Origin: an uncultured Lachnospiraceae bacterium
Lineage (GTDB): Bacteria > Bacillota > Clostridia > Lachnospirales > Lachnospiraceae
Assembly (NCBI GenBank): GCA_910578795.1
Contig: CAJTSD010000001.1
Location: 43,398 to 107,397, forward strand
Length of the DNA stretch: 64,000 bases
Reading direction: 5' to 3'
Shown here one piece after another: positions 42,311 through 51,672 of this stretch. Each line of letters starts with the position of its first letter. Positions within the stretch are counted from its first letter, which is position 1. The position numbers were made by a program, and so were the translations under genes. The notes beneath the pieces were generated by a model. The model saw only the letters and a program-made list of their open reading frames with translations. It was not told where the DNA came from and ran no database searches.

Positions 42311-43213
42311 ATGCCGCTACCGCTTTTACCGCAACAGGACTTTTATATCGCACACCGCATTCTGCCCGCCGACTACGCAATGCCTGCATTGGAGGCGGCG
42401 AACGACCATTATGGAATGGGTTATATCATCTCGGGCGACCGTTTTGTCATCACGCCAAAGCAATCCTATTATCACCGTAAGGGCGAGCTTGGCATAATGC
42501 CGCCCTACGTCTATCACAAAACCATGCCGCTCGCACCCGAGGCGAATATCCCCTATGAAGGGATTCTTATCAAGTTCTCCCCGAAATTTGTGGAGCCGTT
42601 TACTGCCTGCGTCGGGCAGTCTGTCTTTGATGAGATTTGCTCACGGGTATCGAAATTCCTCCCCGAAGACAGTGAAAAAATCCTTGCACACCTTATGAAA
42701 ATGCTGGAAATTTACAAGGACGATTTTCCGCAGAAAAACGCCCTTCTTCAATATATGCTCTATGAACTTTTACTAAACGTGCTGCGTCTGCGCCTTGACG
42801 GCAACGGTTCGATTCCGCACAACGCCACCCTGACACCGCCAATTCTTGACGCAATTTTCTACATGGAGCAAAATTACGCAAAGAACCCTTCCTTAGAGGA
42901 AACGGCTGCCGTTGCCGGCTATTCGCCCGCCTATTTTTCCAAACTGTTTCAGGCGCAGCTTGGCAAATCCTACTCGGACTATTCTGCAGTGATCAAGCTA
43001 AAACATGTGCAGCATTTACTGCTGTCCACCGACAAAAGCATCACGGAAATCGCCCTCGATACGGGATATCGTCATGTCAGCAATTTGAGCGAGCAGTTTA
43101 AAAAACTGACAGGCGTGTCACCTTTGCAGTATCGAAATTTGCAAAATGCAGGTACCGACATACCTAATACAAAGTCAAATACCTCGCAACAAGCCACGAA
43201 GCATCAAAACTGA
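42311..43213 (+). CDS. AraC-family transcriptional regulator
   Basis: 300 residues, AAGGAGG before the ATG. N-terminal cupin-type sensor (~1-150, 'YGMGYIISGDRFVITPKQSYYHRKGELGIMPPYVYHKT'). C-terminal double helix-turn-helix (~180-280: 'NPSLEETAAVAGYSPAYFSKLFQAQLGKSYSDY', 'ITEIALDTGYRHVSNLSEQFKKLTGVSPLQYR'), which is complete. The divergent ABC exporter genes are the obvious target. The last ~20 residues come from a stretch with a long-loop inverted repeat that probably ends the transcript. Confidence 0.92.
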   Translation: MPLPLLPQQDFYIAHRILPADYAMPALEAANDHYGMGYIISGDRFVITPKQSYYHRKGELGIMPPYVYHKTMPLAPEANIPYEGILIKFSPKFVEPFTACVGQSVFDEICSRVSKFLPEDSEKILAHLMKMLEIYKDDFPQKNALLQYMLYELLLNVLRLRLDGNGSIPHNATLTPPILDAIFYMEQNYAKNPSLEETAAVAGYSPAYFSKLFQAQLGKSYSDYSAVIKLKHVQHLLLSTDKSITEIALDTGYRHVSNLSEQFKKLTGVSPLQYRNLQNAGTDIPNTKSNTSQQATKHQN

Positions 43214-43273
43214 AGCGCAGCAAGTTACGAGGTACTTGACCCTCGCGGGAATAAGAGCCAGCATTACGGTTTC

Positions 43274-45169
43274 TTATTTGGGGATTGAGATTGTCCTCCA
43301 CGCAATTTTGTTTTCTTCCGCGTCCATTCCCTGCGTTACGCCAAGCGCCGCCCTGTTTTTCTCCACACGTGCCCACGCCTCGTCGCTTGTAAGGAAACGA
43401 ATACCCATGCGTGCTTCATTGTCCTTAATGTAATCCGTTACAATTTTGCGCTCTGCCTCTGTCACATCATCTAAAATGTAATAGGAATATATTGTTTCCC
43501 CGTTCATCTCATATTCACAAAATTCTGCCGGAAATGCGTCATTGTCGCTTGAATCCCAAACCTCATAACAAGAACTCATACCATACAACCCCTGCCCCGT
43601 TTCGATGTGGCAGTCATAAACCTTATGATAAACGCCGTCTGCGCCGATGATTCCCTCCCACACATAATGGCTCGCTGCGCCGCCGCTGCCGCCGCCAAAC
43701 ACATAACCGTTTTGGTAAAGCGTATTTTCACTGCGTGCCCACGAGTCAGCCGCGTATATCAAGGAAACCGCTCCATCTTTATAATCAAACACCATTGTAA
43801 GGTCGCTGTCATCATCCGATGCGTAAATATTCACGCCGTACGCACGCAGCGCAAGCTGTTTTTTGCCGTCGCTGCCGCAGTCAATCAATGCGTACTCCAT
43901 GCGCCCGATGCTGCCCGCGCCCCTATTTTCAGTTATTTCTTTGGAAATCCGTTCGTACAGCTCCGATAAGAAAAGACCATCCTTCTCCTCCTTTGCCGCG
44001 CTGTCCGTTATCGTGCCGCCAATGTAGGAAATATCGGTGTAACAGTTATTTGCAATTTTTGCGGTGCGTTTTCCCGTAAGAAATGCTTCATACGCCGCCA
44101 CTTCCGCGCCTTCCTGCGTTTCCTCGAACAAATTTGTGACACTTGTGTCATTTTTTGGCATATCCCCGGAATCCGCTTTCGGCAACCGGCATATGCCATT
44201 TGAAGCATATCTGTTATCTTCAAAATCCTCAACATACCAGTCACTCACATAAATCGTCCCGTCCTCGTCCCAGTCAAACAAAAACACGGCATTTCCAACT
44301 CCGTCCGCAATGCTCCCTGCATACAGATATTCATATCCGGTAAGATACTGTCTGCCATCCTGTTCCAACAGCGCAAGCGTATGATATCCTCTGCAGTTTG
44401 CACCGCCGCCCCAGTCCTCGTCGTCCTCTGGAATATTCATTAAAATCGTATCATTCAGATAAGGGCAGGATATTCTGTAGACATTGTTTTCATTATCCCG
44501 CTCCACATCAACAGAAAGCCCAATGTCATAGTCGTAGTCCTCGTCGGTAAAATCCGTAGGCAGTTCCATGCGTTCGATTGCTTTGTCCTTATATTTTATT
44601 AAAAATTTCTGACAGTCTCCCGCACCGCCGCAGCCCGTTCCCTGCACGCAAAAAACAATCTCCGTATTCCCGTCGCCGTCAATATCCGCCCCAAAATCGC
44701 CGAAAATGCTGCCAAAACTATAGCAGCAGAAGTCATCATAAATAGGATACGGTGTTTCGTCATCGTTCATAAAAAGATAAAGACAGCCGTCCGCGTAGCT
44801 GTCGGAGTCTTCGGTATCCTCGTAGAGGCAGACAATCATGTCTGTTTTGCCGTTATGGTCATAATCATTTATCACGGCTCCGGTAAGACATGTATTTTCT
44901 TTTTCCAGGATTTTACTGTCCGTTATTTTTTGGTATAATTCGCCTGCATCTGCGTCCGAAAGGTTGTAGAAAGCAGCCGCCATTTCATGAAACCGGCTTT
45001 CAGACAGAACGAAGCGTTCTTCCGGTTCCGTAGCAGGTTCTGTGTCGAATGAAATGGTCGGTACGGATTCTGTTGAAGCTACATCTGCTATATCTTTTTT
45101 ATTTTGACATGCGGCAGTTGACAGAATCAACATGCCGACGTATAGTGTGAGCACAATTTTTGATTTCAT
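43274..45169 (-). CDS. Large lipoprotein with FG-GAP-like Asp-rich repeats
   Basis: 631 residues. Lipobox 'ILSTAAC' near residue 21 after a short hydrophobic signal, so it should be lipid-anchored outside. Two segments, 'INDYDHNGKTDMIVCLY' and 'ADIDGDGNTEIVFCVQ', have the DxDxDG calcium-type turns of FG-GAP/VCBS beta-propeller proteins. A second half (~350-560) repeats similar themes ('YALIDCGSDGKKQLALRA'). Many cysteines suggest disulphides or surface exposure. Function unknown; a monitoring or binding protein. It converges on the AraC gene and contains a dispersed palindrome. Confidence 0.8.
   Translation of the reverse strand: MKSKIVLTLYVGMLILSTAACQNKKDIADVASTESVPTISFDTEPATEPEERFVLSESRFHEMAAAFYNLSDADAGELYQKITDSKILEKENTCLTGAVINDYDHNGKTDMIVCLYEDTEDSDSYADGCLYLFMNDDETPYPIYDDFCCYSFGSIFGDFGADIDGDGNTEIVFCVQGTGCGGAGDCQKFLIKYKDKAIERMELPTDFTDEDYDYDIGLSVDVERDNENNVYRISCPYLNDTILMNIPEDDEDWGGGANCRGYHTLALLEQDGRQYLTGYEYLYAGSIADGVGNAVFLFDWDEDGTIYVSDWYVEDFEDNRYASNGICRLPKADSGDMPKNDTSVTNLFEETQEGAEVAAYEAFLTGKRTAKIANNCYTDISYIGGTITDSAAKEEKDGLFLSELYERISKEITENRGAGSIGRMEYALIDCGSDGKKQLALRAYGVNIYASDDDSDLTMVFDYKDGAVSLIYAADSWARSENTLYQNGYVFGGGSGGAASHYVWEGIIGADGVYHKVYDCHIETGQGLYGMSSCYEVWDSSDNDAFPAEFCEYEMNGETIYSYYILDDVTEAERKIVTDYIKDNEARMGIRFLTSDEAWARVEKNRAALGVTQGMDAEENKIAWRTISIPK
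44137..44150. repeat. TGACAYNNRTGTCA palindrome, copy 6
   Basis: TGACACTTGTGTCA inside the lipoprotein gene, read on the gene strand as Asn-Asp-Thr-Ser-Val. Confidence 0.8.
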
Positions 45170-45675
45170 TTGAATATTCCCCTTATATATGTGTATACTT
45201 TATCTTTTTGTTAATTTTTTAGCATGATTTGCAAAGCTGATACGATTTTATTAACCTAAATATACTACAGGAATGCATATTTTTTGCATACTTTTAGAGC
45301 GTTATAAGGTGAATTTTAGAAATTTAATCCCACTTTATTTCATCATGTGCACCCTTATATTGCCAATACGTAAACGGTAGTCATTTTTGATCAAAATAAT
45401 TCTGACATTTTTTCATACAGCGTTCCATAACTTAAAGTTCATTCGCATCATTTCCTTTATTCTATTTTCTTCATTCGTTGAAATTTTGTCATGCAGTATA
45501 ACACTTTATGATGTGATTATAAAACAGAAATGCATATTTTTTGCATACTATGGTTTTAAAAATAAAATAACATTAAACCAGTCCTCCAAAAGAACTAAAA
45601 TCAAGTGGTAAAAAGCATATCATTACCACCTGACTAATCCTTTTAGATTCCATTTTAATTATTGTTAAAATATTG
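45170..45675. repeat. AT-rich gap with a repeated 20-mer
   Basis: No supported gene in 506 nt. ATGCATATTTTTTGCATACT-type sequence occurs twice, at about 45273 and 45531, roughly 258 bp apart; the inner ATGCATA / TTGCATA parts are near-palindromic. Near the right end GTGGTAA / TTACCAC (45605-45629) forms a stem that may end the rloB transcript. Confidence 0.55.
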
Positions 45676-46629
45676 TTATTCTCCCTCTCTCAAGTCCATT
45701 ATCAAATCCCCCAAATTTGACCCCACTTCGTCCTTTAGTTGTTGAATATCACTACAAAATGCTTTAACATTTCGAATAGCAGTATCCACTTTATCAATCA
45801 AAGACACTGCATTGTAATGACTTTTACAATATCCCTTCAACAATTTCCTTAATTCATGCTCCGTGTATCTTCTTTTTGCCGTTACCTTGGGATTTTCCAA
45901 CAGCTTATCCCGCTCCAAGTCCAACACCTCATCAAAGTGCAGTAAAAGCTAAAACTCAAAGCATGGATTTGTAACATAAAAGTCAAACCCTTTTTCCTTA
46001 CATTTTTCCAATACATATTGGTACTGATTGTTCTCCTGCTCTGCCAAAAAACTTTCCTTATCCCGATCCACAATCAGGCAGATTTTGTCAAATCCTTCCG
46101 CAAATGTTATAACACTCGTCTTAATAATCTCCGAAATATCTGCAACAATATTGGCGATTTCCGATTCCTGATTAAGATACGCAATAATCGACTTACAATC
46201 CTCTTCTAAATCCGACACCACAGCAGACAATGGTTTTTGCAATACATTCTTGCACCCATCTTGCATTAATTTCCAAACAGCGTCCGCCTGCACTCTGCTT
46301 GTCGTCAATATTTTTTCATCATAGAAATAATCCATAATACGGTTCAAAAGAGATTCATGTGTAATCCGCCCTGTTTTATCCTCTTCTAAGTTCTCAATTA
46401 CTCTATCCAAAATCTTTTTCGGATTACTCCAGCCATCCTCGCTATAACTTCTTATTATCGGGACTAATTCAATCAGCGGATTGATTCCAACGTCCTCTCT
46501 TCTTGCTTTTAATGCGTCAAAATATAATACCTCCGTGCCCGCACCTTCATATACAAGAAAAACTTTTCGATTGGTTTCGTCTGACTTCAGTGCTTTCGTA
46601 CGCTCAGCAAACGTCCCGCGCTCCCTCAT
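45676..46629 (-). pseudogene. rloB: rloB-like TOPRIM nuclease gene with in-frame amber codon
   Basis: Read through one TAG, this is a 317-codon RloB-family gene. The TOPRIM-type residues are present before the stop: Glu28 and Glu33 in 'VYEGAGTEVLYF' and Asp188/Asp190 in 'CLIVDRDKESF'. The stop is codon 227 (45949-45951), in 'NPCFEF*LLLHF', where the family has Trp; a single G-to-A change of TGG explains it. The remaining 90 codons, 'HFDEVLDLERDKLLENPK...' to the end, stay in frame and look unspoiled, so the change is recent or tolerated. Without readthrough a 226-residue protein lacking the conserved 'WLLLHF' helix is made. It follows rloA by 3 nt. Confidence 0.85.
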
Positions 46630-46632
46630 TCA

Positions 46633-48015
46633 TTATGCCTCCTTAATCGGAAATATCGTACTGAATACCGGAACTCCTCCGTAGCGCCCCTCTAAGTATG
46701 CTTTGTCAATCTTTTGGTCAAATCTTGCATTGTATTCTTCCAAAGAATAAATGTCACTTTCTCCACCTTTGCGTTTATTGACAAACCAAACTTCATCTCT
46801 GCGCAGTAAATCAAAATCCAATAATCTTGATTCGTGCGTTGTGACAATCAGTTGGATATTTTTTCGTTCCGCTAACTTCAAAAACGTTTCCACAAATTTA
46901 TACGTCAGGCTCGGGTGCAGACATCGGTCCAATTCGTCAAGAATGTAAGTTTTTCCTTCTTCTGAAAGTAAAATCTCCAATAAATCCAGTATCCTTACAG
47001 TTCCATCGGATTCTTCCGATAATTCAAAAAGAACATTATTTTTATTATGGGAAAATTTTATTGTCTTAAAGGTAATCTCCTCATCACTGTCAATTGATAT
47101 AATGAATAAATTCTTTCTAGTACGCAAAATATGAGAAATTCTTTTCACTTTACGACTGCGTTTCATATAATCCGCATCTTTATTCAGAACCAAAAGCAAT
47201 TCTTCCCGCCCTTTCTTTGGCATATTAGAAAGTGCCTGTTCATCTGGAACATCCACAATTTGAAAATCTGCAATCCCTGTTCCAAACGCAGCAATCATAT
47301 TACATATTTCCTCAATATTATCCTTCTCTGCCATATAAGAATAACTTGATATTAAATCATCCGGAAAATTAACATTCAAGCAATCAGCAAACCACCGATA
47401 AACATCCTGCAAAATCACCGCACGCTCATAATTCTGATAAAAATTCTTCTTGTTTTTATTCATAATTGACAAAAACAAAGCCCCCGTATCATCTTGAATA
47501 TCCTCAGCATACAGTTCTAATTTCTCCGTCAATCCTTTTGTCTTCAAACCCCCGCCAAATTCATAAATACCATTCTCAATATCCCTACTAAAAACCAGTT
47601 TTTCCTTATTATCAGGCATCAGTTCAATCAACCACTCCGATAAAAATTCCCCTTTATTCAAAACCACTTCAAACCCATAAGCGTAATACTGGTCCTTTAA
47701 CTTGATTTCCACTTCAAAATAACTTGGCTTCTTCTTATTTTCTTCCTCTATTTTGCAGTACATATCCGCACAGCCGCTTGGCAGTCCTGATTCCACGGTA
47801 GATTTCATAAAATCGATAGCCTTTACCAAATTGGATTTTCCCGATGCATTTGCACCATACACTGCAGCAAACTTCAACAGCTTCAATTTTCCGTCATCCA
47901 ATACATGCTCTTTCTTACTCCGCACTTTTCCCGCAATCATGGAAAACTCTTCTGATGTTTCATCTTCCTTTGCATGAAAGGAAAGAAAATTTTTCACCTT
48001 AAACCGAATCAACAT
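46633..48015 (-). CDS. rloA: RloA-like AAA ATPase (AAA_15/AAA_21 type)
   Basis: 460 residues of the SMC/ABC-like ATPases used in anti-phage systems. N-terminal 'MLIRFKVKNFLSFHAKE', Walker A 'VYGANASGKSNLVKAI' (residues 54-61), a long helical insertion (~100-330), then signature-like 'LSEESDGTVRILDLLEILL' and Walker B 'TYILDELDRCLHPSLTYKFV', and 'QLIVTTHESRLLD' (His switch). Pairing with an RloB-type TOPRIM protein is the RloAB arrangement, similar to AbiL and, more distantly, PARIS. In such pairs the ATPase senses infection and controls the nuclease. This gene is intact. Confidence 0.88.
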   Translation of the reverse strand: MLIRFKVKNFLSFHAKEDETSEEFSMIAGKVRSKKEHVLDDGKLKLLKFAAVYGANASGKSNLVKAIDFMKSTVESGLPSGCADMYCKIEEENKKKPSYFEVEIKLKDQYYAYGFEVVLNKGEFLSEWLIELMPDNKEKLVFSRDIENGIYEFGGGLKTKGLTEKLELYAEDIQDDTGALFLSIMNKNKKNFYQNYERAVILQDVYRWFADCLNVNFPDDLISSYSYMAEKDNIEEICNMIAAFGTGIADFQIVDVPDEQALSNMPKKGREELLLVLNKDADYMKRSRKVKRISHILRTRKNLFIISIDSDEEITFKTIKFSHNKNNVLFELSEESDGTVRILDLLEILLSEEGKTYILDELDRCLHPSLTYKFVETFLKLAERKNIQLIVTTHESRLLDFDLLRRDEVWFVNKRKGGESDIYSLEEYNARFDQKIDKAYLEGRYGGVPVFSTIFPIKEA

Positions 48016-48160
48016 AATTCAATCTCCAATCAATCTCTTTTCCTTATTTTACGTGTTTTTTTCACTTTCGTCAATTTATTTCACAATAATTTTGCACTAT
48101 TTTTTACTATTTATACGTATTTTTCACAAATTATTTGTTTATTCTATTAATTTTTAATGT

Positions 48161-48207
48161 AAAAAAGCCCCACAAGCACCCTTTCCAATCGGACGTGCCC
48201 ATGGGAC
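48161..48207 (-). terminator. Probable gdhA terminator
   Basis: GCAC / GTGC and CCCA / TGGG segments form an interrupted stem on the minus strand, followed by TTTTTT. It lies ~50 nt beyond the gdhA stop. Confidence 0.5.
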
Positions 48208-48257
48208 CTTTCATCATCAATATCTTACAAATCTTTGCAAATCACCAACAACCAACC

Positions 48258-49592
48258 CTAGCAAACTCCTTGTGCTAACATCGCATTGACAACCTTCTCA
48301 AACCCTGCAATATTCGCACCCGCAACATAGTTGCCTTCCATGCCGTATCTCTTTGCCGCGTCGTCAATATTATGATAAATATTTACCATAATACCCTTCA
48401 GCTTCGCGTCAACCTCCTCAAAGCTCCAGCTCAGGCGCTCGCTGTTCTGTGACATCTCCAATGCAGATGTCGCAACGCCGCCCGCATTTGCAGCCTTACC
48501 GCCGACAAACCATACGCCGTTTGCCTGCAGATACTCTGTCGCATCAATTGTAGTCGGCATATTTGCGCCCTCGCATACGCACTTACAACCGTTTGCAACC
48601 AACTGCTTTGCATCGTCAAGCAAAAGCTCGTTCTGTGTCGCACAAGGAAGTGCAATATCACACTTAATCTGCCATACGCCGCGACCCTCATGATACTGTG
48701 CACTCGGTCTTGCTGCAGCATACTCTGTCAGTCTTGCCCTCTTAACTTCCTTAACTTCTTTCAAAAGCGCTACGTCAATTCCTTCCGGATCATAAATCCA
48801 ACCCGTAGAATCCGAACAGGTAACAACCTTAGCGCCCATCTGCTGTGCCTTCTGTGTTGCATAAATCGCAACGTTTCCTGCACCGGAAACAACAACCGTC
48901 TTGCCTTCCATAGACTCACCGTGGCACTTAATCAGCTCCTCTGTCAGATACAAAAGACCATATCCTGTCGCCTCCGTACGGGCAAGTGAACCGCCGTATG
49001 TAAGTCCCTTACCAGTAAGTACGCCCTCGAACATTCCCTTAATTCTCTTGTACTGACCAAACATAAAGCCAATCTCTCTTGCGCCCGTTCCGATGTCACC
49101 AGCCGGAACGTCAACGTCAGCGCCGATATACTTGGAAAGCTCTGTCATAAAGCTTTGGCAGAATGCCATAATCTCTCTGTCCGACTTGCCCTTCGGGTCG
49201 AAATCAGAACCGCCCTTGCCGCCGCCGATTGGAAGGCTTGTCAGGGAATTCTTAAAAATCTGCTCAAAGCCCAAAAACTTAATAATACCCAAATTTACGG
49301 AAGGGTGTAAACGAAGTCCTCCCTTGTACGGTCCGATTGCGTTGTTAAACTGTACGCGGAACCCTCTGTTTACTTGAACCTGTCCCTTGTCGTCCACCCA
49401 GGGAACGCGGAACATAATCTGACGGTCCGGCTCCGTGATGCGCTCTAAAATCGCATTCTTTCTGTAAAGCTCCTCGTTTGCCTCAACAACAGGTCTTAAA
49501 GAATTGAGAACCTCCGTAACCGCCTGTAAAAACTCCGGCTCGCTAGCATTTTTCTGCTTTACGAGCTCTAATACCTCATCAACGTAAGACAT
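48258..49592 (-). CDS. gdhA: Glutamate dehydrogenase (hexameric, NADP-type)
   Basis: 444 residues, normal for the class. 'KGGLRLHPSVNLGIIKFLGFEQIFKNSLTSLPIGGGKGGSDFDPKGKS' holds the catalytic and glutamate-binding Lys residues, 'DVDVPAGDIGTGAREIGFM' the catalytic Asp, and 'VVVSGAGNVAIYATQKAQQ' the dinucleotide loop. It converts 2-oxoglutarate and ammonia to glutamate. It has its own promoter and is followed by a weak terminator. Confidence 0.97.
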   Translation of the reverse strand: MSYVDEVLELVKQKNASEPEFLQAVTEVLNSLRPVVEANEELYRKNAILERITEPDRQIMFRVPWVDDKGQVQVNRGFRVQFNNAIGPYKGGLRLHPSVNLGIIKFLGFEQIFKNSLTSLPIGGGKGGSDFDPKGKSDREIMAFCQSFMTELSKYIGADVDVPAGDIGTGAREIGFMFGQYKRIKGMFEGVLTGKGLTYGGSLARTEATGYGLLYLTEELIKCHGESMEGKTVVVSGAGNVAIYATQKAQQMGAKVVTCSDSTGWIYDPEGIDVALLKEVKEVKRARLTEYAAARPSAQYHEGRGVWQIKCDIALPCATQNELLLDDAKQLVANGCKCVCEGANMPTTIDATEYLQANGVWFVGGKAANAGGVATSALEMSQNSERLSWSFEEVDAKLKGIMVNIYHNIDDAAKRYGMEGNYVAGANIAGFEKVVNAMLAQGVC

Positions 49593-49674
49593 CTGATAAT
49601 CCTCCTTATGTTTATAAAAAGTGTATTTTTATTTCTTTGTTTCAACACTGTAGTGCATTAAACTCAACACTCAT

Positions 49675-49703
49675 ATTATAGTAGAAATTTTTTTCCAGTA
49701 CAA
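49675..49703 (-). promoter_or_regulatory. gdhA promoter
   Basis: TTGTAC (49698-49703 on minus), 17 bp, TATAAT (49675-49680), ~80 nt before the ATG. Confidence 0.75.
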
Positions 49704-49859
49704 CAAAAAGTTGCTTCGTGAATGAATTTTGTTAAATTTACCAAAATAAATTGTCATAAATCACAAATTTCGGTAGTATTTCAGGTAAATGCTATGCGTT
49801 ATAGCGCATGAACTGTCCTACCATAATGCACACTATGCTCTAACAGACCCATATCAGTT

Positions 49860-51626
49860 CTATATTTCGTATTTTGACAAATACTGCTGATACAACAGGT
49901 CAAATGCGCTTCCCTCGTCCTTTGCAAGGCTGTCCACATATTCGTGCGCATACGTATCATTTTCATAAAACTGCATAACACCGATTGCAAGATTGGAACA
50001 ATGGTCTGCGATACGTTCATAATTGTTTGTAATATCAGAAAGCACAAACCCCAATTCAGCCGTACATTTTCCTTTTCTCAAACGCTTCGTATGGCGCTTT
50101 TTCATATCCTTTTGAATACGGTCAATCGCCTCCTCGAACGGTTCTATCTGTCTTGCGGCCTCCAAATCTTCTTCCTTAAAAATCCGCACAGATTCACTTA
50201 CAATATCAATAACAGCACGTGAAAAGACCTTAAGCTCCTCCGATGCCTTATTCGAAAAATGCTGCTCCTTTTTATTCATACTGCGTGCCAGCTCTCCAAT
50301 GTTCATGGCATGATCCGCAATACGCTCCAAATCTCCGATTCCATGAAGGAGCATATTCAGCTTCATCGTATCGCTTTCCGTCAAATTTCTTGCCGAAAGT
50401 TTTACAAGATATCCGCCCACTACGTCATCATACCGGTCAATCAGCCGTTCCCTCTGCTCAATCTGCTTCACAGCCTGCTTGTCATAATCAAAAATAACCC
50501 CCATTGCCTCATTGACATTTTCTACCACAAGGTCTGCCATCTTAAAGACACACGAGTTTGTCTGCTCTAACGCAAAAGAAGGCGTCGCCAAAAGACGTTC
50601 GTCCATTCGTGCAAAAAGCTCGTCCTCTTCTTTTCTTGCGGTTTCCTCGCTGTCTGGTTTTATCAGGACAAACGACAGCCGTTCCAGCTGTTTTGCAAAC
50701 GGTAAGAGCACAATCGTTGCCAACAAGTTAAATCCCGTATGGACAAACGCAATCCCCGCACTGTTTGCAGCCTCGGCTAAAAAGTCAAATTGCAACACAA
50801 AATTGAGCATATAAAAGACCAGCATAAAAACAACCACGCCAATCACGTTAAACATTAAATGAATGGTCGCTGCGCGCTTTGCATTTTTCCCTGCTCCCAC
50901 ACCCGACATCATTGCCGTCACACAGGTTCCGATATTCTGCCCTAAAATAATCGGCACGGCTGCTCCATACGTCACGGTACCCGTAGCGCAAAGTGCCTGT
51001 AAAATTCCGACGGACGCCGAAGAGGACTGGATTACCGCCGTCAGAACCGCACCCATAAGCAATCCTAAAAGCGGATTTTCAAACATAGTAAAGAGTCTTG
51101 TAAACGATGGAATTTCACTAAGCGGCTTCATAGCATCCGACATAGCGCTCATTCCTGTCATAAGAATTGCAAATCCGACTAAAATGCCGCCAATATCACG
51201 CTTTCTTGGACTTTTTATAAAAATGATAAACACTACGCCGATGATTGCCATCACTGGTGAAAATGAGGTCGGCTTTATCATTTGCAGCAGAAAGCTGTCC
51301 CCCTCAAGTCCCGTCAGACTCAGCAGCCAGGACGTAATGGTCGTACCGACGTTCGCCCCCATAATCACCCCGATTGCCTGCGAGAGTTTCATAATTCCCG
51401 AATTAACAAAACCGACCACCATAACAGTCGTCGCCGATGACGACTGAATCACCGCCGTCACGCCCGCGCCCAAAAGCACTGCTTTCCACCGACTGTCCGT
51501 CATGCGCTCCAAAATGCGCTCCAATTTCCCACCCGAAAGTTTTTCCAGTCCCTCGCTCAACATGTGCATTCCATACAAAAACAACGCAAGACCGCCAATC
51601 ATCGCAAGTAAGTCAAAAAAGTCCAT
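49860..51626 (-). CDS. Na+/phosphate cotransporter with PhoU-like tail
   Basis: 588 residues. Two inverted Na/Pi repeats with the hallmark 'QSSSATTVMVVGFVNSGIM' and 'QSSSASVGILQAL', about eight membrane helices up to residue ~315, then a cytoplasmic helical PhoU-like part ('LLHGIGDLERIADHAMNIGELA', 'NNYERIADHCSNLAIGV'). Members of this NptA-like family import phosphate with sodium. It starts 46 nt after the CPBP gene and may be co-transcribed with it. Confidence 0.93.
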   Translation of the reverse strand: MDFFDLLAMIGGLALFLYGMHMLSEGLEKLSGGKLERILERMTDSRWKAVLLGAGVTAVIQSSSATTVMVVGFVNSGIMKLSQAIGVIMGANVGTTITSWLLSLTGLEGDSFLLQMIKPTSFSPVMAIIGVVFIIFIKSPRKRDIGGILVGFAILMTGMSAMSDAMKPLSEIPSFTRLFTMFENPLLGLLMGAVLTAVIQSSSASVGILQALCATGTVTYGAAVPIILGQNIGTCVTAMMSGVGAGKNAKRAATIHLMFNVIGVVVFMLVFYMLNFVLQFDFLAEAANSAGIAFVHTGFNLLATIVLLPFAKQLERLSFVLIKPDSEETARKEEDELFARMDERLLATPSFALEQTNSCVFKMADLVVENVNEAMGVIFDYDKQAVKQIEQRERLIDRYDDVVGGYLVKLSARNLTESDTMKLNMLLHGIGDLERIADHAMNIGELARSMNKKEQHFSNKASEELKVFSRAVIDIVSESVRIFKEEDLEAARQIEPFEEAIDRIQKDMKKRHTKRLRKGKCTAELGFVLSDITNNYERIADHCSNLAIGVMQFYENDTYAHEYVDSLAKDEGSAFDLLYQQYLSKYEI

Positions 51627-51672
51627 AACACATCTCCTCTTCTATTATTTTTTTCGGTTTCCATAAAATTAT

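Noticed and set aside
45387..45611. 74-codon plus ORF in the AT-rich gap
   Set aside because: Phe/Ile/Lys-rich translation typical of AT-rich non-coding DNA, with no ribosome site or family.
45949..45951. Amber codon as programmed pyrrolysine or readthrough site in rloB
   Set aside because: No pyrrolysine genes or stimulatory element are seen; a TGG-to-TAG point change at a conserved Trp is simpler.
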